From contig CAMGYJ010000011.1 in NCBI GenBank assembly GCA_946122785.1, forward strand, positions 41,008,513 to 41,072,512: a DNA stretch of 64,000 nucleotides, written 5' to 3'. Both the position numbers and the translations under genes were made by a program. Positions 24,082-34,750 of the stretch are shown piece by piece. Origin of the DNA: Linum tenue. Taxonomy: Eukaryota; Streptophyta; Magnoliopsida; Malpighiales; Linaceae. Under the pieces are notes generated by a model. It saw only the letters and a program-made list of their open reading frames with translations, was not told the origin of the DNA and made no database searches. Numbering within the stretch: the first letter of the stretch is position 1; every line of letters begins with the position of its first letter.

Positions 24082-25224
24082 TCACATCCATAGCCACAGC
24101 AGCAAGAACACACCCCAAAGACCAACCATTTCTGCTCCAATTGATCCTTTCCTCCACCTCATCATCTGCATTATCACCACAAACCGGGATTTCATTTCTC
24201 GTTTCCAAGCAAACATTATAAGATACAATCCTAATGAAAACCCAAAAGGATTTCATAGTTGAAACGGTCAAGGTAATTTACCTGTTGGTGGCCAGCACTA
24301 GCAGAAGTGGGCAGAGGGCGGATAGTGGTGGAATCCACTTCCCCTGTCGGCAGGGGAACCGCCGGGTTACTATTTATGAACGGCATCCCACCTCCTTTGC
24401 CCGGCAACATCTTCGGAACCCTCATCGGCGCGCTAGCACCTCCATAAATGCCGCCAGCGGAGGCACTTGGCTCCGGCGCCGGCGCCCAAGCAGCAGCACT
24501 CTTCTCCCGCGGCTGAAAAGGCCACGGGTACGCAGGTGAAGACGACACCACTCCGCCTGGAATCGGTGATGCCGGAGCCGCCGTGGGAGGAAATTCAGGC
24601 GCCGGAGACTGCGGCGAGACCTTGATGGCGAGCTTCTGGGAGTATTGCTCATCGCACGACGAGGAGGACCCGTTGGAGAAGGCGAAGTAGAAGAATCCTG
24701 GGCGGGAAGTGTGCCACTGTAAAATGGGGGGAAACCCCAAAAGAAAAGCACAGATCTTGTGAGGAATATGGCCAGTTAAAGAAGGGAAATGCAGGCATGC
24801 ACGGAAGGTGTTCGACGAAATTACCGAGTAGGAATGCGAAGGGGAGTCGGGGTCCGTGAGTAGAGTGGCCTGGCTGAAGTTGCAGAGCGTGAAAGCGCTG
24901 AAGCTCTGGAAGATGTAGAGATTGTAGCCGTACTTGTGCTTGAAAACTGCAGAAAGGGTGAGATTCAGTTGAAGAAAGGGGAACAAAGTGGAAATTATGA
25001 TGAGTGAACTTACTGACAGAGTCGCCGACGAAGACAGAAGGGTTGTTCCATGTAGATACACCATCGACGAGAATAGTGGTGGAGGAATGGCAAGGCTGAG
25101 TGAGTAGTAGCAGGGGAAAGAGTAAGAAGAAGCAGGTGAAGAGGAGATGAGAAGGCATGGAGGTTGTGGAAACAGTTGGGGGGTGGTGGTAGTTGTGGTT
25201 CATCATTGTTGGAATCATCATCAT
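24082..25224 (-). CDS. Phytocyanin-like (cupredoxin fold) secreted protein, four exons, no copper ligands
   Basis: The exons, in transcription order, are 25014-25224, 24825-24946, 24282-24716 and 24082-24165. All three introns have GT...AG ends and rejoin in frame, giving 283 codons from the first ATG. The ATG at 25158 (MPSHLL...) gives a better signal peptide and 261 residues. After the signal peptide comes a cupredoxin-like domain (W.NPSVFVGDS, IFKHKYGYNLYIFQ, a Cys in TLCNF, GFFYFAF, a second Cys in SSSCDEQ, LAIKV). Next is a Pro/Ala/Ser-rich arabinogalactan-type stalk. The last exon is a basic patch followed by VGLWGVFLLLWLWM, suggesting a GPI-attachment signal or membrane anchor. The His positions that bind copper in true phytocyanins are replaced (Tyr-Asn near the first, no HC..G at the second). 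A structural or cell-surface role is therefore inferred. It resembles early-nodulin-like proteins. Confidence 0.82.
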
Positions 25225-25648
25225 AATCTCAGTGTTGTTTTTGTGGTTTTCCAGGTTTCAGAGTGGTTCATAATTAGCTCAATAAATATACACAATGTGG
25301 CTGTGGGAAGTGATTGATGAACAAGGAAAAGAGATGCAGAGAGGAAAGTAGAGAAGAGGGCTATGGAAAGGGAGGGTTTTTGAGAAATGTGTCTTGTTTG
25401 TGGGGAAGAAGAAAAAGAGAGGAGACTGTTGCAGATGTCAGAGGGCGCACTCAGGCTTTGTGCTGTGTGTTCTCTTTTTGCTCTTCTTTTGTCATTTCTT
25501 TTTCTCAGTTTTGGGGTCGATGTGGGTGACAGAACACAAGCAATAACATGGGGTGTATCATTGTAATTGGAATTGGAGTTCACATGTTTTCGTTAGTGAC
25601 TTAGGGTTAACAAATTCACAACAATTCTGCGTGTTGACTAACCCGACT
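25225..25648. promoter_or_regulatory. Upstream region of the cupredoxin-like gene
   Basis: This is the immediate 5' flank of the minus-strand gene. It contains a TATATTTATTGAG stretch (plus about 25275-25290) that could serve as a TATA region, and pyrimidine-rich tracts further out. The 120-codon open frame here (25221-25583, minus) has no recognisable domain and is more likely leader or promoter sequence. Confidence 0.35.
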
Positions 25649-25665
25649 CAGTTTCATGCTAAATT

Positions 25666-26568
25666 TTTTTTTTGATAATGGTGATGATTTTATTGAACAG
25701 AGAAACAGTTACAAAGAAAGAAACTAAACACAACAAAAATGGATCAAAATAACTTGATCCCAAACAAGAAAAGGCAGAGTAAAGAGGGTCCATGAGCTGC
25801 TGAAGGGACCAGGCCCTCCCTGCAACTCGTCCGAAACACCGAAAGAGACGTTGAGACAATGAGATGAAACAAGCCAAAGCGAGAACAAAGCATCAAAACC
25901 GAGAACACAAGAGCAGCCCGGACTTAGCGATGAGCTGCAAGCAGATACAGCAAGGCCCGATGCAAAGTCTACACAGACAAGAGAAGCCCATCATTCAGCC
26001 TGACGTATTTGTGCTCTGAGCCAAGCAGCGGCATTAGTTCGATCAATTTTTCCTTTGGCAACAGCCCATCCAGCAACGTTCTTCAGTATTCTCCTTGCTA
26101 TCTGTTCCGGGCTCTTCACGGTATCATTGAAGATTCTGTTGTTACGCTCCAGCCAAATAAACCAGCAGGTTGCATGAAGAGCGCAGTAGCAGAACCAACC
26201 TTCCACGCAGTCAGGTACATCCAAAGGCCACTCCTTGATTATGAATGCAATATCTTCGCTAATGGGGAGGTTGTTGTGGTTGCAGCTTCTCCTTATCAGG
26301 TTCCATACTTGGTGAGTGAATCTGCAGCTGATGAGAAGGTGGTGAATCGACTCCTCGTCATTATAGCATAGCGTACATCGATTAGCGAGACTCCATCCAC
26401 GTTTTTGCAGCATGTCGTTCGTCAGAATCTTGCGATGAACCACTGTCCAGATGAAGAAGCAAATCTTCGCAGGCACCATCTTTCTCCACACAGAATTCGC
26501 CGGGAAATTGGGAACGCCGAGATTTTTGCTTTCCATGAGAGTTCTGTACATAGAATGAACTGAAAACC
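25666..26568 (-). mobile_element. 5'-truncated L1 LINE with perfect 17-bp target duplication
   Basis: CAGTTTCATGCTAAATT occurs at 25649-25665 and again at 26569-26585, flanking a minus-strand insert that ends in a poly-A tail (T-run 25664-25673). An open frame of 186 codons (25991-26551) encodes the reverse-transcriptase zinc-binding domain and the ORF2 tail (ICFFIWTVVHRKILTNDML, CTLCYNDEESIHHLL, WFIWLERNNRIFND). It is followed by about 320 bp of 3' untranslated sequence. Everything upstream of zf-RVT is missing, so it is immobile. The perfect duplication suggests a fairly recent insertion. Confidence 0.93.
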
Positions 26569-26976
26569 CAGTTTCATGCTAAATTATTTGATCTAGATTT
26601 GAATTGTTATAGGCAGATATGGATATGGAAATTTCCACACCGATTAGTTTCATTGTCATTCATAGAATGACTCCAATTATTTTTTGGGAGAGTAATAACG
26701 TAAAATTTAAGAGAGAGACTAATGAATTGTTTCTAAACTATAATAGAAATATCACTTTTAATTGATTTGTAGATGTGGAAGTTCAAATCAGATCATCCTG
26801 GAAATCTTCTTCTATTTAGAGTTTAACTTTGTTTTTGTCAATCTTGAGAAAATACTCAAGAGAACAACATACCTTTTTTTTTAAAGTAGAACAACATACC
26901 AAAGTAAGAGCCTTTTGATGTTCAAATTAGATACATGACAATGTCCAGACATTTAGAGAGCAGAAGTTGCTTATCG

Positions 26977-27461
26977 CTCCGTTTGGCAACGAGGGGGGTG
27001 CAAATTCGAGGAGGGTGCAAATAGGGGTGCAAATTATAGGAGGGAGCAAATTATAGGAGGGTGCAAATTGAGGTGCAAATTGTTGTTTGGAAGAAAAAGT
27101 AGGGGGGTGCAAAATGAGGTTTAAGGTATAAGTTTTAATAAAATAATTATTATTGTTGTGAAACAAATAAAACAAAATTGAATAACTAAAACCTAAACCT
27201 CCATATTCCTTCCCTTCTCTCTCTGCGGGTCCCACCTCTCTCTCTGGTACATAACAAAAGAAAGAAGAAAAAAAAACTTACCTTCTCCTTCCCTCACGTT
27301 GCACCCCAATTTGGGGGGCATACTCAAATAGTACTTTTACCCCTTCCTTGATCCCCCCTACAACTGTAACAAACAAACCAAACAAGGGTAAATTTATTGG
27401 GAACCACATTTACCCCTCTATCTTTGCACCCCCCTCAAGTTGCACCTCTTTCCAAACAATG
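26977..27461. mobile_element. MITE with GGAGGGTGCAAAT direct repeats
   Basis: The ends are inverted (CCGTTTGGCAACGAGG and CACCTCTTTCCAAACAATG). Just inside the left end are five or more copies of a GGAGGGTGCAAAT-like word (26990-27080), with inverted counterparts (TTGCACCCCCCTC) near the right end. A target duplication was not identified. The terminal pattern suggests PIF/Harbinger, but that is inference. Confidence 0.55.
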
Positions 27462-27475
27462 TGTATATCTTTTTT

Positions 27476-27816
27476 GGGTTTGTGCTACATTTGGTCACTG
27501 AGATTACTAAATCGAGTCGTATTCAGTCACTAGAAAAATTTAAAAATAAATTTGATTACTTGAATTATTGAAACATGTCACATTTAGTCACTCTTCCGTT
27601 AGTTTTCGTCAAAATGTGATATGTTTCAGTAATTCGAGTGACTAAATGTGACATGTTTCTGTAATTCAAGTGACCGGAGTTGAACGGAGGCTAACGAAAG
27701 AGTGACTAATTGTGACCTGTTTCAGTATTTCGAGTGACCAAAATTGATATTAAAATTTTCTAGTGACTAAACATGATACGATTTAGTAATCTCAGTGACC
27801 AAATGTGACATTTGCC
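27476..27816. mobile_element. Foldback MULE-like element (copy C)
   Basis: The two halves are inverted copies over roughly 130 bp per arm. Each arm contains ACATTTGGTCACTGAGATTACTAAATCG near its end, then a TCAGTCACTAGAAA-type block, then an AACAGGTCACA-type block. The whole element would fold into one hairpin. It shares the TTTGGTCACT blocks of the long-TIR MULE family. A clean target duplication is obscured by flanking T-runs. Confidence 0.7.
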
Positions 27817-27827
27817 TTTTTTTATCT

Positions 27828-28617
27828 GAATCGCTATTCGTCGCCCTAAAATTCAAATTTTATCGCCTTAAAATACAATAAATTGACATATTTATCCCTC
27901 CGCCTTTTCTTGACATAGACGGCCGACCGTCCAATCGATTCCGGCCGGTTTGTTCCCAGCCAACGAACCCAAGGCGAGGAGAAAGAACAAAGGCTGCTGT
28001 AGACTTCCCGCCCACATCTGCAACCTGTTCATCCGCCGTAATTAATTATTTTTTTTGGTATTACTCGTCGGACGGCATCCGTCCCGACCTCGCCGGAGAT
28101 GGGATTCCAATTCGTCCGACGGGTAGTACAGTCGGGTAAAGCAGGCGTTTCGACTTTGGCGAAGGGTAGGGACGTGTAGTGTTTACGTCTGGGCACAAGT
28201 GGGATCGGGCAGGGAACAATTCTCTTTTTTTCCCTTAATACAGATCCAACTTTCGATCTGCCGCCATCCAATCCTTTTCCCCTCTGAATTTTGATGGTGG
28301 TGGGAGGTTAGATTGGGCAGGGAGTAAGATGGATTGACGGAAATGAATAAAAAACTCAAAATTGAATGTATCAGTTGTGATACTATAACAATCAACGAAA
28401 GTTCATGGGAGACAACGAAGATGACTTCCTATTCTTTTTCACCAGCCGTGACAAAGTCATCGACGGGAAATGAGAAGCAGCAGCGGAGAGTCTCCTCCGG
28501 CCAACAGGTCTCGAGATCGCATAGCCCGACAAATAAATGAACCAAGGTCATTAAAGTAAATTTAATTTAATTAGGGCGACAAATAAGAAAATTTTAGGGC
28601 GACAAATAACAATGCCC
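27828..28617. mobile_element. MULE-like element with 10-bp target duplication
   Basis: TTTTTTATCT flanks the element on both sides (27818-27827 and 28618-28627). The ends are inverted around ATTCGTCGCCCTAAAATT and AATTTTAGGGCGACAAAT. The middle (27900-28500) is GC-richer and contains short frames on both strands with no recognisable domain, so a captured host fragment is possible but unidentified. The T-rich duplication has some chance of being fortuitous. Confidence 0.6.
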
Positions 28618-28627
28618 TTTTTTATCT

Positions 28628-30049
28628 TGATGGGTGAATACTAAACAAGGTAATTCTGCTATCACTTGAGAGTTTTGGGACGATAAAATGTAATGTCAAC
28701 AAGTGTTACGAGATCGATACTTGATACTCCAACTAGTTTTAATCATATCGTATAGTCCGAAAAATTAGAAAAAATTCTATGACGTCAAAATGACATAGTT
28801 CTGAGAGAAAGTTAAGGGGGAAAAAATCATAGCTCTCCTCTTCAACACAATCCCCTCCCAATTGACATTTACTCCATCTTATTCTCCTCCTCTAAAACAA
28901 CACTCAGCTCTTTCCAGCAAATAGAGACCGAGCGCTCTTTCTCACAGCTGAGATGAGAGGTAATGTTTTCACTTTGCAATTGGTTTTAGTTAGACTTAAT
29001 TTTAAGATTAATTGGTGAAGTGTGAATTTTACTATACGAGCCTTTTGTGCCTCGATTTCTCATATTCAGTTAGATAGTATTTGACTCATTGCTATCCTAT
29101 GTAATTTCGATATTTTATTCGATATGATATGCATATTTTTTCGATACGAGATCTTAACAAAAATATATTATATTATTTAAAATAATATTAACCCAATATA
29201 AAATAATTGAATTACAATCGTACCACAAAATAACATATCATAAACTAATAAGATATGACCTCCAAATCTATTCTTCAATCATTGCACTATATAGGGATCT
29301 CCTCTCTATTTGCACTATAGAGCCACACCAAACTAAGGGAGGAAGCCCTGTCTAGCTCAATGTCTTTGGCTCCAATGCATGACTCTCTATATCAAGCATC
29401 AGATTTATACCATTTTCAACCAACCGATGCATCTATCTCAAGCATCATACTATCTTATGCAAAGCTTTCTCATCCATTCATTTACCAAATTAAACATCCT
29501 TATCAGCAGCAGCCTCAAGGTAATGAGCTTTTTGTTTTCGGCCAGAACAGTAAAAGGTAGAATGATTTCGCTCGTTGAAAACCTTTCATTTCATTAATTA
29601 CTTTCTATATGAAAAAAAAGGCAAGCATGATGAAGAGAAGGGAATCATTGAGGACTGAGGAGGGTTTTCTTGCTTACTTTCGCTTTGTTAATTTTGGGTT
29701 GGAGTTGGGATTTGAAGAGTAACAGGCAGAGGTGGCCAGTTGAGCCATCCTTCTATGTTGTGGGAATTATAATTAAAAAATGATTAGATGATTATTATTA
29801 GTATAAAGCACTATGATCTCCTCAATACTTTTATTTACTTAGTTTTCCCCCTATCCCATTCAAAGGTTGCGTTCTTGGGAGCTGAGGATTTTATCGGGTT
29901 TGGTAATAAAGGAACCCAAAAAACTTTCTTTCCCTTTCTTCCATGCAATCTTTTTGATTTGTACAATTGATGTTGAGCTGCTTACCTCCCTTTGAGAGCC
30001 ACTCACACAAATGAGTACACAATGATGAGGATAAGACGTTACATACAAA
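28628..30049. other. Intergenic stretch, nothing recognised
   Basis: AT-rich sequence with short frames lacking motifs. I see no repeat termini or coding exons here. Confidence 0.45.
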
Positions 30050-30415
30050 GTAGGGGTGGCTATACGGTCCGGTCCGAATTGATCCGGTGTCAGTCCGGTC
30101 TTTTTGAAAATATAAGGACCAAAGGTTGGATTGGATATAGTTCAGTCTTGAACCGGTCCGGTCCCAATTCGGTCTTGAACCGCCCCAAGTTTGTAGGGAT
30201 TTGAGTGACCTGTGGTCCGAAAGGGTGAGGAGATGGTTAAATTTTGGGTGTTGGGCTCTCTTTATCCGGTCTTTATCCGGTTTCGGTCCGGTCCCGAACG
30301 GTTTTTTACCTCAAATCTAAGCCCGAAAATGGGATTGAATTATTTAATATCCGGTCCCAGTCCGATCTCGATCCGAGTTATACGGTCCGGTTTCGGGTAA
30401 AACCAAAAAACCCTG
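30050..30415. repeat. CCGGTCCGG-rich repeat, possible hAT MITE fragment
   Basis: It starts with TAGGGGTGGCTATACGG, which resembles the TAGGGATGGCAA hAT terminus, and contains many CGGTCCGGTC words, including an inverted TATACGGTCCGGTTTCGGG near 30380. A matching right terminus and a duplication were not found, so it may be truncated. Confidence 0.35.
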
Positions 30416-31353
30416 ACCAAATAGCTAGAGCTAATACACAGGCATATGCCAAGATTACTCTTCTTTACAAGGTCAGAAGGTTGACCTTTGTAGGTAGCTG
30501 GCTAGGGTGGGTAATGAGCAATTAAGCATGAGAACTTTCTGCTTTGTCTCTGTTCTCTTGGAGGGTCATGCATGGAGAGAACAAGCAAACCAAGATACCT
30601 TTTGCTCTCATGTTCTGCGACAAAAATATACAAGACAAATTATTTGTACGAGTGTTGCAAGAATTTGTCTTTCTTTTCTTTTTTGAAAAGTGTTTCTTAA
30701 TTTGAATCCATATGATAGGGTTTCGTCAAAATCATTAGTGATTTGTCGGCCTCATAATATGGTGTCATCGCTTGAATTACTGATTAAGCTCTTTAGTTCT
30801 CATCACGAATTCATACATGATTCACCTTGTCGCTTAGCTTGTTTGCCTTCACCCCATTTGTTTTGGTAGAACTAATAAAGCACTAGTGTTGAAGTGCATT
30901 AAACAAACAAACAAACAAACACAGTAGAATCAGTACTGACTACGACGAATGAATGAAGTGAGATTGTGCTCTCCAGTTTCCAAGCAAATAGATACAGAGA
31001 GCATGCATAAATATTCATCAGCGAGAGCATGCGTATGCATAAATGGGACGAAACATATGCATCGCGACAAATGAAGATATCTCATTTCAGTGATTAATTT
31101 CACTGCTACTGTTGGGTTTTGTCGTATACCCCCACGCCTCGTATTGAAGTTGATAATCTCTCCCTTTTTATCGGATGTCCCCAAAGGGACGATAATCTCT
31201 CCCTTTTAGAAACGGGAATAAACAGGTTGGGCGAGTAACTCGTACGCTTCGTGGCAGGTCGTATTCAGGTTGAATAATTTATTATGAGTTATGGGTTATA
31301 ACAGGTTGACCCTATGTAATTTATATGGGAAACATAAAAAATATTAGTTATTT
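30416..31353. other. Intergenic stretch with an AAAC microsatellite
   Basis: No gene is recognised. A short (AAAC)n run occupies 30900-30921. Confidence 0.45.
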
Positions 31354-31567
31354 TCATTATAAGACCAATCAACATGATAAATGTAGTAAAATTAGAAATT
31401 GAGATTTTCATTAATTCACAACTTTATTATAGCTAAATGTAGTAAAATTAGAAATTGAGATTTCCATTAATTCACAACTTTATTTTCATTATAAGACCAA
31501 TCAACATGATAAATGTAGTAAAATTAGAAATTGAGATTTCCATTAATTCACAACTTTATTATAGCTA
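31354..31567. repeat. Tandem duplication of an AT-rich segment
   Basis: The word ATGTAGTAAAATTAGAAATT occurs three times (near 31380, 31435 and 31517). The longer block beginning ATAAGACCAATCAACATG occurs twice (near 31359 and 31491). The copies differ at very few positions, so the duplication looks recent. Confidence 0.75.
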
Positions 31568-31751
31568 AAATATGAAGTAATAAAAGGAAAATCTTAGCTA
31601 AGGTTTCTATTAGTTCACTCCAATTGCATGCCACTTTAATTTGTTTTACCAATCTCAGGTTTTATACTTCACCCCACATGCATGTTATATACATTTTCAT
31701 GGTTTCTCTTATATCATTTTCTAGAATTGAACTCCAACTTTATCCTGACTT

Positions 31752-33246
31752 AGTGGTCGTTTGCTCTTGGGATTTTGATCAAGGATTTTTGGTCAAAAAT
31801 TCTACATCTATGAGATTATGCTTAAAGTCTATGTTTGTACTGAAGGGGTGTTGGATTATGAGCTGCGGGACTAGTGGCTGACCCAGAATTGCGGGAGAGG
31901 TGCCTCACCGATGAAATAAAATAATAATAAAAAAATTAAATTAAATTAAATAAAAATTACTAGAAATGAATTCATAAACCACGACGACTTTGTATATCCT
32001 GAAATGTCTGTAAATTACATTCATCGCTTATGTTGTGAAACAAATTCTTTTTGATACACACAACTAAAAAATCATTCATAAATTGGTTACTCAACCGATT
32101 TCGAAGTTCATTCTTGTTTATCTTCATAGTTGAAAATGTTCATTCGCGCCTTGCAATTGCAACAAGTAAAGTCAACACCAACTTTAAGAGCAAGTAAACT
32201 AAAGGATAAAAGAAAAGGGGATGTGGCAATTGATCTCAGTAATTAGAAACTAAAAAGAGATAAAGATGAGTTTTTTTTATTTTCAACAAAGGAAGGGTTA
32301 AGGGGTGGAAATGGTGAGTTTCAAAGGATGGAGTTATTTATACTTTTTCCATTGTTGGGTTGTGGCGTGGTTACTTTAAAATAAACATATTTATTTGATT
32401 TTACTTATTATTGTTTATTACTAATTAAGATAAATAAATTTATAATAAGAAAATCATTCTCGTACAATGAAGATGTGTCGCTCACAATTATTTGATTTCT
32501 GTCGCAAGTCCCAAATTAAAAAATTGTATAAAAATTGTATAAAAAATATATAGGTCATTAACAAAATTTTCGGACGAGGTCCGCCCATGTGCGGGACCCA
32601 TGCATGTTGGATTATTTTGGGACCAAAATCCGTGGGGTCCATGGATTATAAAATCTTACCAATTTAGGTGAGATTTTGTAGTAGGCTAGAAATCTATGAG
32701 AGTAAATGACAAAACTAACCTCATCTCTTTTTATATTCCTATGTTGTCCTTATTATCTATTGTTAAGTCTTGTTAATTTTTTTATTGTGAAGCAACAACC
32801 TTACCCATTTCGCTTTCTTCTCCAACATTTAAGTCGCTTGCCTTCAAGTTAGCATTTACGATGTTCTTTTCTCCACGAGGAACAATACTCCTCTATCTCA
32901 AGAACACAATCTTCCGAAGAAAAATCATTGAATTGAATACAAGCATGTTGAAGGGTCGTGTTCTTCTATTTGAAATGGGTGCCAAAACAAATGGTACACA
33001 TGGAGGAGGATGTTTCATACAAATCAAATTTACCCATAAAAAGCCAAAACAAATTAAGGATAAAATTGTAAATTCAACATTTAAGTAATGAATCCTAAGT
33101 ACACAATCCAATATGAAATCCAACAAGTAAACACATACTTTTTAAAATCCAACACAAATCCAATATAAAAAATCCCACATAATTTTTCAAATCCAGAATT
33201 TTACCCAAATCTTTCATTTTTTAAAATCTTACAAGCAAACGATAAG
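31752..33246. mobile_element. Possible PIF-like element with a hAT remnant inside
   Basis: The outer ends are loosely inverted (GTGGTCGTTTGCTCTTGGGATTTT and AAAATCTTACAAGCAAACGATAAG). No clear target duplication is visible. At 31872 the sequence TAGTGGCTGACCCAGAA resembles the Tip100-like hAT terminus. On the minus strand at about 31975-32180 it encodes a readable hAT dimerisation segment (ELRNRLSNQFMNDFLVV). The outer element is inferred with low certainty; the hAT remnant is well supported. Confidence 0.4.
31872..32250 (-). pseudogene. hAT transposase C-terminal remnant
   Basis: Read on the minus strand, this resembles the C-terminal dimerisation region of plant hAT transposases: a TFSTMKINKNELRNRL-like stretch, then NQFMNDFLVVCIKKN, then TFQDIQSRR. 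Stops and the absence of the catalytic core show that it is a remnant. The equivalent segments at about 5600-5750 and 9480-9640 have the same orientation relative to the TAGTGGCGG terminus. Confidence 0.7.
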
Positions 33247-33272
33247 TGGACTAATGGAGTCAACACTCGGCC

Positions 33273-33288
33273 GGGGGGGGGGGGGGGG
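33273..33288. repeat. Poly-G run
   Basis: A run of 16 G follows CTCGGCC. Runs of this length in AT-rich plant DNA are unusual and may be an assembly or sequencing artefact. A run of C at about 49432-49443 is the other example in the window. Confidence 0.9.
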
Positions 33289-33364
33289 CATTTTCCAGAG
33301 TTATTTGATAAATTATCTTAATTAAGAATTTTATAAAATATTGTAAATAAAAAAAATTATATAT

Positions 33365-33985
33365 TGTTTGAACCTAACTGAGTGTAGGAGTGAGGTTCGA
33401 GTGAGAGTTTGGGTCAAGAAGAAACGCAAGTGCTCGGGTCGATCGGAGGAATAAGAATTGGAGAATGAGTGAGAACGTGGATCAGAATTTTAGAAAGAGA
33501 AGTAGTTGCTATAGAGAGAGAATGGTGAAAAAATGCGATCCCCTCACCCACCGTAGTAAATGCCTTATTTATAGGCTTCGTTGTGGTGGGTGAGTGGTTG
33601 ACTCAAGTGGGGATACAACGATGTGACTATTGGGATACAATGATGTGACCACTGACACACTAAGGATTTTAGGCCCTGTCCAGGCCATCCCTCTACCTAG
33701 GACGTGTCAGAGACCCGTCAATGGCCCTGATGTGACTACCTCTTGGGAAGGAAAGCTACGCTCCCCTTCTCTCTTGGCTTGGCCTACGCTATGCTCTCCC
33801 TCGGCGCTTGTAATTCGCCTCGTGCCTAAGCTCTTCGCGCCAAGACGTGGTTGACTACGACGCGGCGTGGCGCTCGGGGTCCTCGCGCTGCCACGTCGGG
33901 GTCCATCCAGTCGCGCCCTGCTCCTCGACGTGGCTGGGCCCGACTTGTTCTTTGGCGCGGCTAGGCCCGAGTCACATGCCCAACA
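33365..33985 (-). repeat. LTR (3' LTR relative to element transcription)
   Basis: It is 621 bp, TG...CA bounded, and identical to the right LTR except T33565 versus G43610 and C33858 versus T43903. On the minus strand it contains TATAAATA (plus 33566-33573), the likely core promoter motif. One of the two substitutions lies directly beside it. Confidence 0.95.
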
Positions 33986-34000
33986 ATTGCCCCCCATCAG
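33986..34000 (-). other. Polypurine tract
   Basis: On the minus strand TGATGGGGGGCAAT lies immediately upstream of the 3' LTR, the expected position and composition for the plus-strand primer of an LTR element. Confidence 0.75.
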
Positions 34001-34611
34001 GGGGTGTTTTGTGAACACCTCCTGTTTGGATTCTTTCTTGACAGACTCGGGCCTGTGTGATCTCCGTGAGGCTGGTCTTTTGGGCTCATTCCGCTCGTTT
34101 ACTCTACTTGTCGCCATCGGTCGGCTCCTGCGTGTGCTCGCGTTTGGGTTCTTCGTCGCGCGCGATGTTATGAGCCGGCGACGCGTTTATTGATGGCGCT
34201 CGCTCGCATGCTCGTTATTGGGCTTTTCACCGCGCTTGTAGTAGGGCTTTGTTCGCGTCGCGCCTTTTGCGGCACACGATGCGCGAGGCGTGTTTTTCTT
34301 CTCCCGCGGGCATCGCGCGCTCGCTGTTGGGCTCTGTTCGTTCGCGCGATATCCGGTGTTGCGCGAGGCGAGTTTTTCTTTCCTCGCGGGTATGCCCTGC
34401 CCCCCAGGCGGTGCGCGGCACTTGTGGCGTCGCCGACTAGTGCCTATGTTGATAGGTGTCCACGTGTCACCGTGTGGTTAGGCTATTTGGGCGGGGATTT
34501 TTTGAATTTCGAAAAGATTTGGTGGGATCTGACGGTTACGGATCCCTATGTGGCTTTAACCCTTCGCATTCCGCTGGCCGACATTGGCCCTTTGTTTTCC
34601 CTCTAACCCAT

Positions 34612-34618
34612 TATAAAT
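34612..34618 (+). promoter_or_regulatory. TATA box for the antisense gene
   Basis: TATAAAT lies 133 bp upstream of the ATG at 34751. A start site about 30 nt downstream would exclude the earlier in-frame ATG at 34619. This supports 34751 as the translation start. Confidence 0.5.
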
Positions 34619-34750
34619 ATGGGTTGTTGTGGGGAAGAAGGGTTCATCTGTTTCTTCCGATTATTGCTCCACTTTGCTTCCTCTGAGATTTTTCTCCTCC
34701 TTCTGCAACCTCAATCCTCTTCTGCTGTTGTTAAGTTTCGAGTCGACATC

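Noticed and set aside
23999..24271. 90-codon minus-strand frame at the end of the cupredoxin-like gene
   Set aside because: It reads through intron 3 in another frame. The spliced last exon explains the same DNA better.
25221..25583. 120-codon minus-strand frame just upstream of the cupredoxin-like gene
   Set aside because: It overlaps the expected promoter and leader, has no domain, and is not in frame with the gene.
33630..33854. Identical 74-codon frames in both LTRs (also 43675-43899)
   Set aside because: They duplicate because the LTRs do. Composition follows LTR sequence and no motif is present.
33867..34606. Plus-strand frames between the left LTR and the antisense gene
   Set aside because: GC-rich chance frames upstream of the TATA box, overlapping each other in several phases with no recognisable domain.
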